Source of the DNA: UBA3210 sp963610315
Lineage (GTDB): Bacteria > Bacillota_I > Bacilli_A > RFN20 > CAG-449
Assembly: GCA_963610315.1 (NCBI GenBank)
Contig: CAVDMV010000004.1
Location: forward strand, 38,181-102,180
Reading direction: 5' to 3'
DNA length: 64,000 bases
Position 1 is the first letter of the stretch, and each line of letters starts with the position of its first letter. Shown here in pieces: positions 54,185 to 63,899 of this stretch. A program made the position numbers and the translations under genes. The notes below the pieces were generated by a model. That model had not been told where the DNA came from. It ran no database searches and saw nothing but the letters and a program-made list of their open reading frames with translations.

Positions 54185-55294
54185 TGCTCGAATTATTTGA
54201 AATTAAACAAGGGATATCTAAAGTTCAAAATAGCCTTTCTGAACTAGGTGACTCACTTTGACATCGCTTCAAAAGAAGAAAGAATAAAAAAATTAGAAGA
54301 TATTATCTCACAAGAAAATTTTTGGGATGATCAAAACAAGGCTTTAGAAATATTAAACGAAAAAAACGGATTAAGTGAAATCACTAATTCGTATTTTTCG
54401 CTTTCTAAAAAATTAAATGACTGTATCGAAGCTTATGAAATGATTAAAAGTGAATACGATGAAGAATTACATAAAATTCTTGATGAAGAAATGACTTCAT
54501 TATTAAATGATTTATCTGATTTTGAAATTCAAACACTCTTATCAAATAAATTTGATTCATGTAATGCCATTTTAGAAATTCATCCAGGGGCCGGGGGAAC
54601 GGAATCACAAGACTGGGCGGATATGCTATATCGTATGTATCTACGTTATGCTGAATCACATAACTTAAAAGTCCAAGTACTCGACTATGAAGAAGCGAGT
54701 GATGCAGGAATTAAATCAGTTTATTTTATTATTAAAGGTAAAAACGCTTATGGACATCTAAAATCTGAAAAAGGTGTTCATCGATTAGTTAGAATCTCTC
54801 CTTTTGATTCTAATGCTAGAAGACATACTTCGTTCGCTTCAGTTGATGTCGTTCCTCAGATGGATAATGGAGTAGAAGTAAAAATTGAAGAAAAAGATCT
54901 AAGAATTGATACATATCGTTCACAAGGTGCCGGGGGACAAAACGTTAATAAGACTGATTCAGCGGTTAGAATTACTCATATTCCAACTGGGATTGTTGTA
55001 ACGTGCCAAGTGGAAAGAAGCCAAATTCAAAATAGAGAAATGGCGATGAATGTTTTAAAATCAAAACTTTATCAATTAGAAGTCGAAAAGAAACAAAAAG
55101 AACTCGATGCATTACGTGGCGAACAAAAGAATATTGAATGGGGATCACAAATTAGATCTTATGTCTTCTGTCCATATACTTTAGTTAAAGACAATCGTTC
55201 TAATTATGAAACTAGTGATGTTCACGGAGTCTTAGATGGTAATCTAGATGAATTAATTTATGCTTATTTAAAGTGGGAGGTTAAAACAAAATGA
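54184..55294 (+). CDS. prfB: Peptide chain release factor 2, with programmed +1 frameshift
   Basis: The first 25 codons from ATG 54184 end at an in-frame TGA (54259-54261) in the context CTT-TGA-C; slipping +1 to GAC at 54260 continues the frame to 55294, giving about 369 residues. An internal AGGTGAC three bases before CTT acts as the stimulating Shine-Dalgarno-like sequence. The protein carries the RF2 tripeptide SPF (RISPFDS) and GGQ at 250-252. The start overlaps secA. The gene itself ends in TGA overlapping the yitT ATG. Confidence 0.95.
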
Positions 55295-56235
55295 AAGAAA
55301 AACTAACTTCTTATTTTAATTCGATGAAACTAAATCCTAAGGGAGTTATTAAAAATATCTTCTTAGTTCTTTTAGGTACCTTCATTTTAGCCCTTGGTAC
55401 TGAATTATTTATTTTACCAACTAACTTAGTTACTGGAGGAGTTTCAGGTGTTGCAATCGCTTTAAGTAATGTAATTACTCTTCTTGATAAAGAAATCTTA
55501 ATTACTATTATTACCTGGATATTATTCTTTTTAGGATTAATCTTTCTAGGACTTGATTTTTCTTTAAAAACCTTAATGTCAACAATCTTTTATCCTATAT
55601 TTCTCTATGCATCAAAAGGTTTAGTTGATTTATTTCCTTTCTTATTATTACAAAATGCTCCTTCATTAAACGCAAATACAGAAGTTGTTATTCTTCTTTC
55701 TTCCTTATTCGGTGGAGTTATAGTTGGCGCAGGATGTGCGATTACTTTTCTAGGCGGAGGATCAACTGGAGGAGTAGATATTATCTCTTTCATCATTTGT
55801 AAATTTATAAAAAGAATTAAGACTTCATATTGCATATTTGTTGTTGATGCTTTAATTGTTAGCCTCGGTTTTATTTTAGATAAAGAACATGACTTTGCTT
55901 TATCTTTAGAAGGTATTTTATCAGCCTTCATCTGCGCGATTGTTGTTGATAAAATCTTTATTGGAACTAGTAAAACTTTCGTCGCTTATGTTATCTCTGA
56001 TAAATATGAACAAATAACTGAAGAAGTAATTAAGACGATTGATCGAACGACTTCTATTATTGATATTGAAGGAGGATATACTAAACTTCCTAAGAAGATG
56101 GTAATGATTTCTTTTTCAATGCATGAATATTCAATCATTATGGGGATAGTTTCTCGTATTGATAAGAAAGCATTTATGACAATTCATAGAGCTCATGAAA
56201 TCGCCGGTGAAGGATTTAATAAAATGGAGGATTAA
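55291..56235 (+). CDS. yitT: YitT family membrane protein (DUF161/DUF2179)
   Basis: A 314-residue protein with five to six helices (about 20-215) and a C-terminal cytoplasmic DUF2179 domain (about 220-314, ending HRAHEIAGEGF). The GGVSGVAIAL and GGGSTGGVDII motifs are family hallmarks. Proposed transporter of unknown substrate. Linked to prfB by an ATGA overlap. Confidence 0.9.
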   Translation: MKEKLTSYFNSMKLNPKGVIKNIFLVLLGTFILALGTELFILPTNLVTGGVSGVAIALSNVITLLDKEILITIITWILFFLGLIFLGLDFSLKTLMSTIFYPIFLYASKGLVDLFPFLLLQNAPSLNANTEVVILLSSLFGGVIVGAGCAITFLGGGSTGGVDIISFIICKFIKRIKTSYCIFVVDALIVSLGFILDKEHDFALSLEGILSAFICAIVVDKIFIGTSKTFVAYVISDKYEQITEEVIKTIDRTTSIIDIEGGYTKLPKKMVMISFSMHEYSIIMGIVSRIDKKAFMTIHRAHEIAGEGFNKMED

Positions 56236-56237
56236 GT

Positions 56238-56807
56238 ATGTTATTTTTTAGCGAAACTAATACAAATAATTTTGATTTTACTAAACTAATCATTTTTTCA
56301 TCTATTCTTATTGTTGTACTAATTTTTGCTATATTATTTTCTATTATTGTCAAAAAGAAAACTGCTTATGCAAAATCTAAAACAATAGAATTAGATAATA
56401 AATCTTATGATTATTATTCAAATTTAAAATTAAAAGATGATTTATATTTTCCTTATTTTGAAACACATGCTTCAGGAGTAAGATATAAATTTAGTTCTCA
56501 AGGTAATAAAGATGTATTAAGTGATGTAGAAGTAAAAAAACATTTTTCTTTTTACGATGATAACATCATCTATATTATTAATAATAAGATGAAATATGAC
56601 TTAGATATCGTCACTATTGACGAAAGAAAATACATCAAATTAAACGATAAAATAAAGACTATTGAAATACTTGTTTCCTTTGAAACTCCATCACATTTTT
56701 TAGCTAAGTTCAAAGTTAATAAATTAGACAAAGATAAATATAGTATTGAATTAAATGTAAACAAGGAGGACAGTGAAGATGAATCTAGAAGAAATGAGAA
56801 TGAATAA
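56238..56807 (+). CDS. Hypothetical membrane-anchored protein
   Basis: A 189-residue protein with one N-terminal helix (about 15-36) followed by a Lys/Asp-rich domain, not recognised. Starts 2 bp after yitT and overlaps the S41 protease start by 29 bp, so it belongs to the same transcript; a role with the protease (for instance as a partner at the membrane) is possible but unproven. Confidence 0.75.
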   Translation: MLFFSETNTNNFDFTKLIIFSSILIVVLIFAILFSIIVKKKTAYAKSKTIELDNKSYDYYSNLKLKDDLYFPYFETHASGVRYKFSSQGNKDVLSDVEVKKHFSFYDDNIIYIINNKMKYDLDIVTIDERKYIKLNDKIKTIEILVSFETPSHFLAKFKVNKLDKDKYSIELNVNKEDSEDESRRNENE

Positions 56808-58545
56808 AATCATTGCGAAAGAAAAAAAGACGAAAAGAAATTGTTTAGTTCTTTCTATTGCCGGGATGTTAGTCGCGTCTTCTCTTGGTTTTGGAATAGG
56901 TTATTTAACTTATTCATCTCGTTATGATGGTGAAATTAGCCCAGAAATGCGTGAATTTTTAGATTTCTATAACGAATTTAAGAATAATTATTATCAAGAT
57001 ACTTCTGAAAGAACCTTAATTGATGGTTTATATACTGGACTTACTTCTTCAGTTGGTGATAGTTTTACTTTCTATACCTCAACTGCAAAGAATGAATCAC
57101 AAGATCTTTCTTCTTCTGGAAGTGGATTTGGTTTATCTCGCAGCGTATATTATGGAAATGCCTACTTAGAAGATGTCTTTAAATCTTCTCCTGCGGCAAA
57201 CGCGACCATTTATGATTTAGACGGAAATAAAACTACTTTAGTCGGTTTAAAAGAAGGCGATATTATTACTGAATTAAGTAATGATTCTGGTGCTTCTTGG
57301 TACGTACTTAAAGAACATAAATCTAGTGAATGGAGTTCCATTTTTACTGGTGAAATGGGCACTATCGCAAAATGCAAATTTAAACGTGGAGAAAACGAAT
57401 ATATAGCCGAAGTAACAAGAGGCTATTATAACGTCGATAAAGTTAAATTAGTTGAATTTGATGTCGATAAGAAAGAAGCTGTCTTTGATATTAGCTCTTT
57501 CTTAGGTGCAGGAAGCGAAACTACTCCTGCAAGTGAATTATATTCTTATTTAAAGAACGATGTTTTCACTAAAGTAAATACTCTTGATAACTTAATTCTT
57601 GATTTAAGAGGTAATGGAGGAGGTTACGTATATAACTTCCAAACCTTAATGGGTTTATTCCATGATAATAGTGATATTGCTGGATATTATCGTTACCAAA
57701 ATAATTCTTTATATACTTTATATGCTGAAGATGAGAGAGATGACGTCAATTACAATTCTAAAATCAATCATTATACTTTAATTGTTGATCAAAATTCTGC
57801 ATCTGCGACTGAATCATTCGTTATGGGAATGAAAGATTCTTCTAAGACTGGTTCTAAAGTAAGTGTAGTAGGAGAAATTTCTTATGGTAAAGGAAGAGCT
57901 CAAACTTTTACTAGTGTTTTAGGTGATGGTTCAACAATTAGATATACTTTCGCGAGCGTTCTTTCTCCTAAAAAGAACTGTATTGATAAAATTGGTATTA
58001 TCCCAGATAAGATGGCAAGTTATAAATCAATTGTTGATGAAAGTACTTATGATACATGGAGAAAATATATTAAAGGAGTTAGTTCTAATGATGAACTTTC
58101 TTCTAACGATAAAAATATTCTTTTAACAAGAATTTCTTTATTAAGCGGAACAACTTATACTGATTTTGAAACAGCGATGAATTACGTTCAAAAGAATTAT
58201 TCATTAACTATTGATGGAATTTATAATGAGGAAACCGCGGATAAATTACAAATTCTATTCTCTGATTATTATCATTCTAATACACCAACTAGTCCATATA
58301 ACGCTCTTATCTTAGGTAGCGATGAATATGATGTTTATACACCAGCTCAAATGCAAATGATTAAAAAACAAATCGCATTAGTACAAAATAAAAATGAAAG
58401 TGAATTTCCTTCTTTTAGAGATGCTTTACTAAGCTTTTCTAGTTCTGATTTATATACATTAGAAACGAGTTATCTTCTTGGAGGAGAAATCTCCGATTTA
58501 AGAAGAACTCAAGAGTACAGCGTTATTACAGAAGCTAAGTTATAG
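56779..58545 (+). CDS. Carboxy-terminal processing peptidase, S41 (CtpB-like)
   Basis: Membrane-anchored serine protease, 588 residues. N-terminal helix (about 20-44), a PDZ domain (about 110-215) and the S41 core with catalytic Ser342 (QNSASATES) and Lys371 (SYGKGR); a peptidoglycan-binding-like repeat (about 480-515) follows. The start at 56779 is preferred over a GTG at 56773 because AAGGAGG lies nine bases upstream. CtpB proteins process signalling or envelope proteins; the target here is unknown. Confidence 0.9.
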   Translation: MNLEEMRMNKIIAKEKKTKRNCLVLSIAGMLVASSLGFGIGYLTYSSRYDGEISPEMREFLDFYNEFKNNYYQDTSERTLIDGLYTGLTSSVGDSFTFYTSTAKNESQDLSSSGSGFGLSRSVYYGNAYLEDVFKSSPAANATIYDLDGNKTTLVGLKEGDIITELSNDSGASWYVLKEHKSSEWSSIFTGEMGTIAKCKFKRGENEYIAEVTRGYYNVDKVKLVEFDVDKKEAVFDISSFLGAGSETTPASELYSYLKNDVFTKVNTLDNLILDLRGNGGGYVYNFQTLMGLFHDNSDIAGYYRYQNNSLYTLYAEDERDDVNYNSKINHYTLIVDQNSASATESFVMGMKDSSKTGSKVSVVGEISYGKGRAQTFTSVLGDGSTIRYTFASVLSPKKNCIDKIGIIPDKMASYKSIVDESTYDTWRKYIKGVSSNDELSSNDKNILLTRISLLSGTTYTDFETAMNYVQKNYSLTIDGIYNEETADKLQILFSDYYHSNTPTSPYNALILGSDEYDVYTPAQMQMIKKQIALVQNKNESEFPSFRDALLSFSSSDLYTLETSYLLGGEISDLRRTQEYSVITEAKL

Positions 58546-58558
58546 AGGAGATAAATAT

Positions 58559-59092
58559 ATGGATTTTAAAAACTTAATTGTTGAAAGAAGATCAACAAGA
58601 AACTATGCGGATAAAAAAGTTCCTTTAGAAGTTATTCAAGATATCGTGAATGATTCTATACTCGCACCTAGTTGGAAAAATGGCGAAAATACTCGTTATT
58701 ATCTAGCTTATGAAGAAGAAACAATTTCAAAAGTTAGAGATGCTTTACCTGATTTTAATAAAGATAGTACAAAAAATGCCGTTTATTTAGTAACAACATT
58801 TATTAAAGATAAATCAGGCTTTAATATTAAAGAAGGTAAACCTGTTAATGAACTTGGTAATGGCTGGGGAATTTATGATGCTGGCCTTCATGATGCTTAT
58901 TTAATTTTAAGTGCGAAGGATCATGGCGTTGATTCTTTAATTATGGGGATTAGAGATGAAGAAAGTTTAAGAAATACATTTTCTATTCCTAGTGAAGAAG
59001 TTATTCTAAGCGTCATTTCTTTAGGTTATGGTGAAGGAATTAAAGCAAGTGTTAAAAGAAAAAGACAAGACGAAATTTTAAAAATTAAATAA
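58559..59092 (+). CDS. Nitroreductase family flavoprotein
   Basis: 177 residues with the N-terminal ERRSTRNYADKKVP block and the FMN-binding LAPSWKN region. Lengths and motifs fit the small NAD(P)H-dependent nitroreductase group, reducing nitro or quinone-like substrates. Starts 13 bp after the protease gene. Confidence 0.88.
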   Translation: MDFKNLIVERRSTRNYADKKVPLEVIQDIVNDSILAPSWKNGENTRYYLAYEEETISKVRDALPDFNKDSTKNAVYLVTTFIKDKSGFNIKEGKPVNELGNGWGIYDAGLHDAYLILSAKDHGVDSLIMGIRDEESLRNTFSIPSEEVILSVISLGYGEGIKASVKRKRQDEILKIK

Positions 59093-59111
59093 TAAATTAA
59101 GGAGGTAGTAT

Positions 59112-61085
59112 ATGGAAAAACGTGACTTTAAACTAGTATCGAAATATTCTCCAACAGGTGATCAACCTGAAGCAATTAATAAATTAGTTCAAGGAATTAA
59201 AGAACATAAGAAATACCAAGTTCTTTTAGGCGCGACCGGAACGGGTAAAACCTTCACGGCTTCTAATGTTATTGCCTCAGTTAATAAACCTACCTTAGTC
59301 TTAGTACATAATAAAACTTTAGCCGGTCAACTCTATGCCGAATTTAAAGAATTATTCCCAGAAAATAGAGTTGAATATTTCGTATCTAATTTCGATTTCT
59401 ATCAACCAGAAGCTTATATTGCTTCAAGTGATACATATATTGAAAAGAACGCTCAAATGAATGAAGAAATTGAAATCATGCGTTGCGCGGCGATTAACTC
59501 AGTGCTTGAAAGAAGTGATACAATTATTGTCGCTTCAGTCGCTTCTATTTATGGACTTCATGATCCAGAAGAATATCGTAAACTTGCCTTTGTCATTCAT
59601 AAAGGTGAAGAGATTGATCGAAAGAAAATCGCGGAAAAACTAACATTAAATAAATATGTGAGAAACAATATGAGTCTTACTCCTGGTACATTTAGATTTA
59701 ATGGGGAAGTCTTAGAAATTATTACACCAAACTCACAAGAACATGTAATAAGAATTTTACTTGATGAATGGGATGAAGTAGAAGAGATTCATGAAGTTGA
59801 TCCGTTAACTGGAGAAATATTTCATACATATAATGAATTTCCAATTTTCCCAGCTCATGATCACGCATCAGGAACTGACGTTATTAATAATGCGATATCG
59901 CTTATTTCTAAAGAACTCGCGGAAAGACTTACTTATTTTCATAACGAAGGAAAACTTCTTGAAGAAGAAAGACTTTCTCAAAGAACTAGATATGATATTG
60001 AACAACTTCGTGAATTTGGTTTTTGCTCTGGAATTGAAAATTATTCCCGTCATTTAGATGGAAGAAAAGAAGGAGAAACACCTTATACTTTATTTGATTA
60101 TTTCCCTAAAGATTTCTTATTAATCGTTGATGAATCACACGCAACTTTACCTCAAATTAGAGGGATGTATAATGGTGATCAATCAAGAAAAGAAACGCTT
60201 GTTGAATATGGTTTTAGATTACCTTCGGCTCTTGATAATAGACCTTTACGTTTTGAAGAATTTGAATCAAAAATTAATCAAGTCATCTTTACTAGCGCAA
60301 CACCAGGTGATTATGAACTAGATAAAGTTAATCATGAAGTCGTTGAACAAATCATTCGTCCAACCGGTTTATTAGACCCTCTTATTGAAGTAAAAGATGT
60401 TATTAACCCAGTATACGATTTAATTGGTGAAATTGATAAAGTTATTGAAAAGAATGAAAGAGTAATGGTATGTGCCTTAACTATTAAAGATGCAGAAAAC
60501 TTAACTTCCTTCTTAAAAGAAAGAGGCTATAAAGTAGCTTATTTACATAATGAAATTAAGACTTTACAAAGAACAGAAATTATTTATCAACTTAGAAAAG
60601 GTAAATACGATGTTCTAGTCGGTATTAACCTACTTAGAGAAGGTTTAGATATTCCAGAAGTAAGTTTAATTTCTATTCTTGATGCGGATAAAGAAGGCTT
60701 TTTAAGAAGTGAAAGATCATTAATTCAAATTATTGGTCGTGCGGCAAGAAATTCTCATGGTAGAGTAGTTATGTATGCCGGAAAAATAACTGATTCAATG
60801 TCAAAAGCAATTAAAGAAACAACGCGTAGAAGAGCACTTCAAGAAGCATTTAATAAAGAACATGGAATTACTCCAACTACGATTGTTAAACCAATTACTT
60901 TACCTTTAAAAGTACGTGATGAAAATGAACTACTTGAAAAGACTAATGCGAAGATGACGCGTAGTGAAAAAGAAAGATATATTAAAGATATCGATAAACA
61001 AATGAAGGAAGCGGCAAAGAATTTTGATTTCGAAAGAGCCGCGGAATTACGTGATATCTTATTTGAATTAAGAGGAGATAAATAA
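59112..61085 (+). CDS. uvrB: Excinuclease ABC subunit B
   Basis: Nucleotide-excision repair damage-verification helicase, 657 residues. Walker A GATGTGKTFTA, beta-hairpin region YFVSNFDFYQPEAYI, VDESHATLPQ, SATPGDYE and QIIGRAARN, with the C-terminal UVR motif KEAAKNFDFERAAELRD. uvrA is not adjacent; an esterase gene follows after 1 bp. Confidence 0.97.
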   Translation: MEKRDFKLVSKYSPTGDQPEAINKLVQGIKEHKKYQVLLGATGTGKTFTASNVIASVNKPTLVLVHNKTLAGQLYAEFKELFPENRVEYFVSNFDFYQPEAYIASSDTYIEKNAQMNEEIEIMRCAAINSVLERSDTIIVASVASIYGLHDPEEYRKLAFVIHKGEEIDRKKIAEKLTLNKYVRNNMSLTPGTFRFNGEVLEIITPNSQEHVIRILLDEWDEVEEIHEVDPLTGEIFHTYNEFPIFPAHDHASGTDVINNAISLISKELAERLTYFHNEGKLLEEERLSQRTRYDIEQLREFGFCSGIENYSRHLDGRKEGETPYTLFDYFPKDFLLIVDESHATLPQIRGMYNGDQSRKETLVEYGFRLPSALDNRPLRFEEFESKINQVIFTSATPGDYELDKVNHEVVEQIIRPTGLLDPLIEVKDVINPVYDLIGEIDKVIEKNERVMVCALTIKDAENLTSFLKERGYKVAYLHNEIKTLQRTEIIYQLRKGKYDVLVGINLLREGLDIPEVSLISILDADKEGFLRSERSLIQIIGRAARNSHGRVVMYAGKITDSMSKAIKETTRRRALQEAFNKEHGITPTTIVKPITLPLKVRDENELLEKTNAKMTRSEKERYIKDIDKQMKEAAKNFDFERAAELRDILFELRGDK

Positions 61086-61086
61086 T

Positions 61087-62172
61087 ATGGCGAAGATTTT
61101 TGTTAAAACAAATTATTTAGTTAATCACACTTATTTAATAAGTGAAAATGATAAGCAAAAGATTAAAACGACTAAAGAAAATGGTTATCTTGTTATTCCT
61201 AGTGAAGTTTATGGGAATAAAGGCGTACAAGTAACTTCTACTTTTAATAAGAAAGAAACTAATATTATTTATCCAGGTGATTTTAATTTATGTTTTATTA
61301 ATGATAAAGATAATACTAAGATTAAATATGATCTTAGTGATGGTAAAGTTATTAATCATACTTTAAAAGATAGAAAGAACTTATCTTATTTAGAAACACC
61401 AGAAAAAGAAATCTATGTTTATTTACCTAAAGAATATAATAAAACTAAACCTTGTGAAGTTTTATTATGTTTTGATGGTCAAAATGATTTTTCTTCGTTA
61501 TATAATTACACAACTAAATTTGATCCTTATGGAGGAGTACAAATTGATGCTTTAGTTTCTAGTTTTATAAAAGAAACAGGAAGAAATATTATTGTTGTCG
61601 GCATTGATAATTCTTCTCCTTTAAGAGAAGTTGAACTTACAATGGACAAACGTAAATTTGGCAAATTAAATCCACGTTTAAAAAAGAATGTTAAAATTGC
61701 TTCGGAAGGAAAACTTGATGCATTAGATCGTTTTATTAATGAAACTTTATTGCCATTTATTAAAAAAGAATATAATGCTGATTTATCATCTTTATATCTA
61801 TATGGTTCTTCCTGCGGAGGACTAGCTTCAACTTATATCGGTTTAAAACATTTAGGTCAATATAAAGGAATATTAGCCTTTTCACCAGCTTATGCTTTAT
61901 TTAATTTTGAAGGATTTGAACGCTTTGTTAGTAACATTGATTTATCTAGTAATAAATTACCACGTATCTTCTTCTACTGCGGACAAGGTGATGAACTAGA
62001 AAAATTATTAGTTGGTGATAGTAAGAGATTTGAAACACTTTTATTAACTAGAGGATATGATAAAAAATTAATTTCTTCTCTCTACGTTCCTTCTTTCCCA
62101 CATAATGAAGTATCTTGGAGAATGGCTTTCCCTCAAGCGTTAAGCTTTGTCTTAAAAGATTCATGTAAGTAG
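61087..62172 (+). CDS. Putative esterase (esterase D/enterochelin-esterase-like)
   Basis: A 361-residue alpha/beta hydrolase. An N-terminal, beta-rich part of about 100 residues precedes the catalytic domain; nucleophile Ser242 in YGSSCGGLAST and base His in the FPHNEVSW motif near the C-terminus. No signal peptide. It is close to the putative esterase family that acts on acyl esters of sugars or siderophores; the real substrate is open. Starts 1 bp after uvrB. Confidence 0.82.
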   Translation: MAKIFVKTNYLVNHTYLISENDKQKIKTTKENGYLVIPSEVYGNKGVQVTSTFNKKETNIIYPGDFNLCFINDKDNTKIKYDLSDGKVINHTLKDRKNLSYLETPEKEIYVYLPKEYNKTKPCEVLLCFDGQNDFSSLYNYTTKFDPYGGVQIDALVSSFIKETGRNIIVVGIDNSSPLREVELTMDKRKFGKLNPRLKKNVKIASEGKLDALDRFINETLLPFIKKEYNADLSSLYLYGSSCGGLASTYIGLKHLGQYKGILAFSPAYALFNFEGFERFVSNIDLSSNKLPRIFFYCGQGDELEKLLVGDSKRFETLLLTRGYDKKLISSLYVPSFPHNEVSWRMAFPQALSFVLKDSCK

Positions 62173-62250
62173 TTTCATTAAAAAATTTAATAGATAACTT
62201 AAATTAATAAGAGTAATATTAATATAAATAAAGAAAAGAGTGTGTTTATT

Positions 62251-63444
62251 ATGAATTTTATATTTTTGTCACCTACATTTCCTAAGACTTATTATCATTT
62301 CTGTGAAGAATTAAAGAAAAATGGAGTTAATATCTTAGGTATCGCAGAAGATTCATATGATAATTTATCTAATGAATTAAAATCATCTCTATGCGAATAT
62401 TACCGCGTTAATTCAATGGAGAATTATGATGAAGTATGGCACGCGGTTAATTATTTTCAGTCTAAATATGGCCATATTGATTATGTTGAATCTAATAATG
62501 AATATTGGCTAGAATTAGAAGCTCGTTTAAGAAGTGATTTTAATATCACAACTGGTAAAAACAAAGATGAAATCTTATATTTTAAATCTAAAGAAGCAAT
62601 GAAAGTAGATTATGCAAAAGCTAATGTAAAAACTGCACGTTACCATATTCCTACCACATTTGAAGAAGGTAAGAGATTCTTATCCCTAGTAGGTTATCCT
62701 GTCATTGTTAAGCCTGATAATGGCGTTGGAGCTTATGCTACATATAAGATTCATAATGAAGATGAATTAAGAAAATTCTATTTTGAAGATTTTCCACCTA
62801 TTAAATATATTATGGAAGAATTTATTCAAGGTGATTTAATTTCTTTTGATGGAGTAACTAACGCCGAAGCTGAAGTAGTTTTCTCAACTAATGAAGTATT
62901 CCCTCAACCAGTTATGAATATTGTTAATGAACGACTTGATTGTTTATACTATTCAAATAAAGAAATGCCTAGTGATCTTTATGAACAAGGTAAAAGAGTT
63001 TTAAAGGCTTTTGGTGCGAGAAATAGATATTTCCACCTTGAATTCTTTAGACTTACAGTCGATAAAGAAGGCTTAGGTAAAAAAGGTGATTTATTAGGCT
63101 TAGAAGTTAATATGAGATGTCCAGGAGGATATACTCCAGATATTATTAATTATTCTAAGAATGTTAATACTTATAAGATTTGGGCTGATTCCTTAACTTA
63201 TAATCTTCAATATGAAATTAAACCTTTCTCTCCACATTATTGCGCTTATTACGGTAGACGTGATGGCAAGAACTATGTCTATTCTCATGAAGAGATTTGG
63301 TGGCGTTATGGTTATCATCTCAAGATGAATGAAAGAATGCCTGATATTCTTTCAGGAGCGATGGGAAATGAATTCTTTGTCGCAAATTTTGATACTAAAG
63401 AAGAGATGGATAAATTCTTTGAAGACTGTTCTAAAGTATATTAA
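62251..63444 (+). CDS. ATP-grasp domain enzyme of unknown substrate
   Basis: A 397-residue ATP-grasp ligase/carboxylate-amine type: pre-grasp domain, then GYPVIVKPDNGVGAYAT (nucleotide grip), EEFIQGDLISFDG, and metal-binding LGLEVNMRCPGGYTPD. Could make a peptide-like or amide bond or a phosphoester. The start at 62251 is preferred; an in-frame GTG at 62242 is possible. The ribosome site is weak (AAAGAG). Confidence 0.82.
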   Translation: MNFIFLSPTFPKTYYHFCEELKKNGVNILGIAEDSYDNLSNELKSSLCEYYRVNSMENYDEVWHAVNYFQSKYGHIDYVESNNEYWLELEARLRSDFNITTGKNKDEILYFKSKEAMKVDYAKANVKTARYHIPTTFEEGKRFLSLVGYPVIVKPDNGVGAYATYKIHNEDELRKFYFEDFPPIKYIMEEFIQGDLISFDGVTNAEAEVVFSTNEVFPQPVMNIVNERLDCLYYSNKEMPSDLYEQGKRVLKAFGARNRYFHLEFFRLTVDKEGLGKKGDLLGLEVNMRCPGGYTPDIINYSKNVNTYKIWADSLTYNLQYEIKPFSPHYCAYYGRRDGKNYVYSHEEIWWRYGYHLKMNERMPDILSGAMGNEFFVANFDTKEEMDKFFEDCSKVY

Positions 63445-63468
63445 TTTTAGAAATTAAAAAAATAATTG

Positions 63469-63497
63469 TTGCTTTATTACGTTTATAAGCATATTAT
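63469..63497 (+). promoter_or_regulatory. Promoter of tmRNA gene
   Basis: TTGCTT at 63469 and TATTAT at 63492, spacing 17. The precursor would begin near 63504, ahead of the mature 5' end at 63522, and includes a hairpin-forming GAGCGCACT/AGTGCACTC. Confidence 0.7.
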
Positions 63498-63521
63498 AAG
63501 AGCGCACTCAGTGCACTCTAT

Positions 63522-63899
63522 GGGACTGTTAAGGTTTCGACGGGGTAAGATGGGTATAAGACGCAGCCGGGTGATTCCCGTTAATAATCAACAAAAAATA
63601 TCTGGCAACAGAACAAACAACTATTCTTTCGCAGCTTGCTAATTAAGCCACTACGTGTGTCCCTATAGTTGGGATGGAAAGCATCACTTAAGATTTGGTC
63701 TCTAGGCCTTAAGATGGTGTAATACATAGAGAATAAGATCCTACGATGGGAATACCTAGGATACGAAAACTAAATTTCCTAGTAAAAGTTAGATTCGTTA
63801 ACTAATCTTAGCTTTTATGAAACTTTCTAGTTAACTAAGCTGTAGGGGATTATATGGGTTTTATTTCGGACGCGAGTTCGATTCTCGCCAGTTCCACCA
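63522..63899 (+). ncRNA. ssrA: Transfer-messenger RNA
   Basis: The 5' GGGACTG pairs with CAGTTCC before the discriminator A and the encoded CCA (63897-63899), forming the acceptor stem; GGTTTCGACGGGG and GAGTTCGATTCTCGCC are the usual tRNA-like blocks. The probable mRNA part runs from GGC at 63604 to TAA at 63640: encoded tag GNRTNNYSFAAC, aligned with the B. subtilis pattern. It rescues stalled ribosomes with SmpB. Confidence 0.92.

Noticed and set aside
54248..54259. Independent prfB start downstream of the frameshift
   Set aside because: The upstream 25 codons, the CTT-TGA-C site and the Shine-Dalgarno-like element form the classical prfB arrangement.
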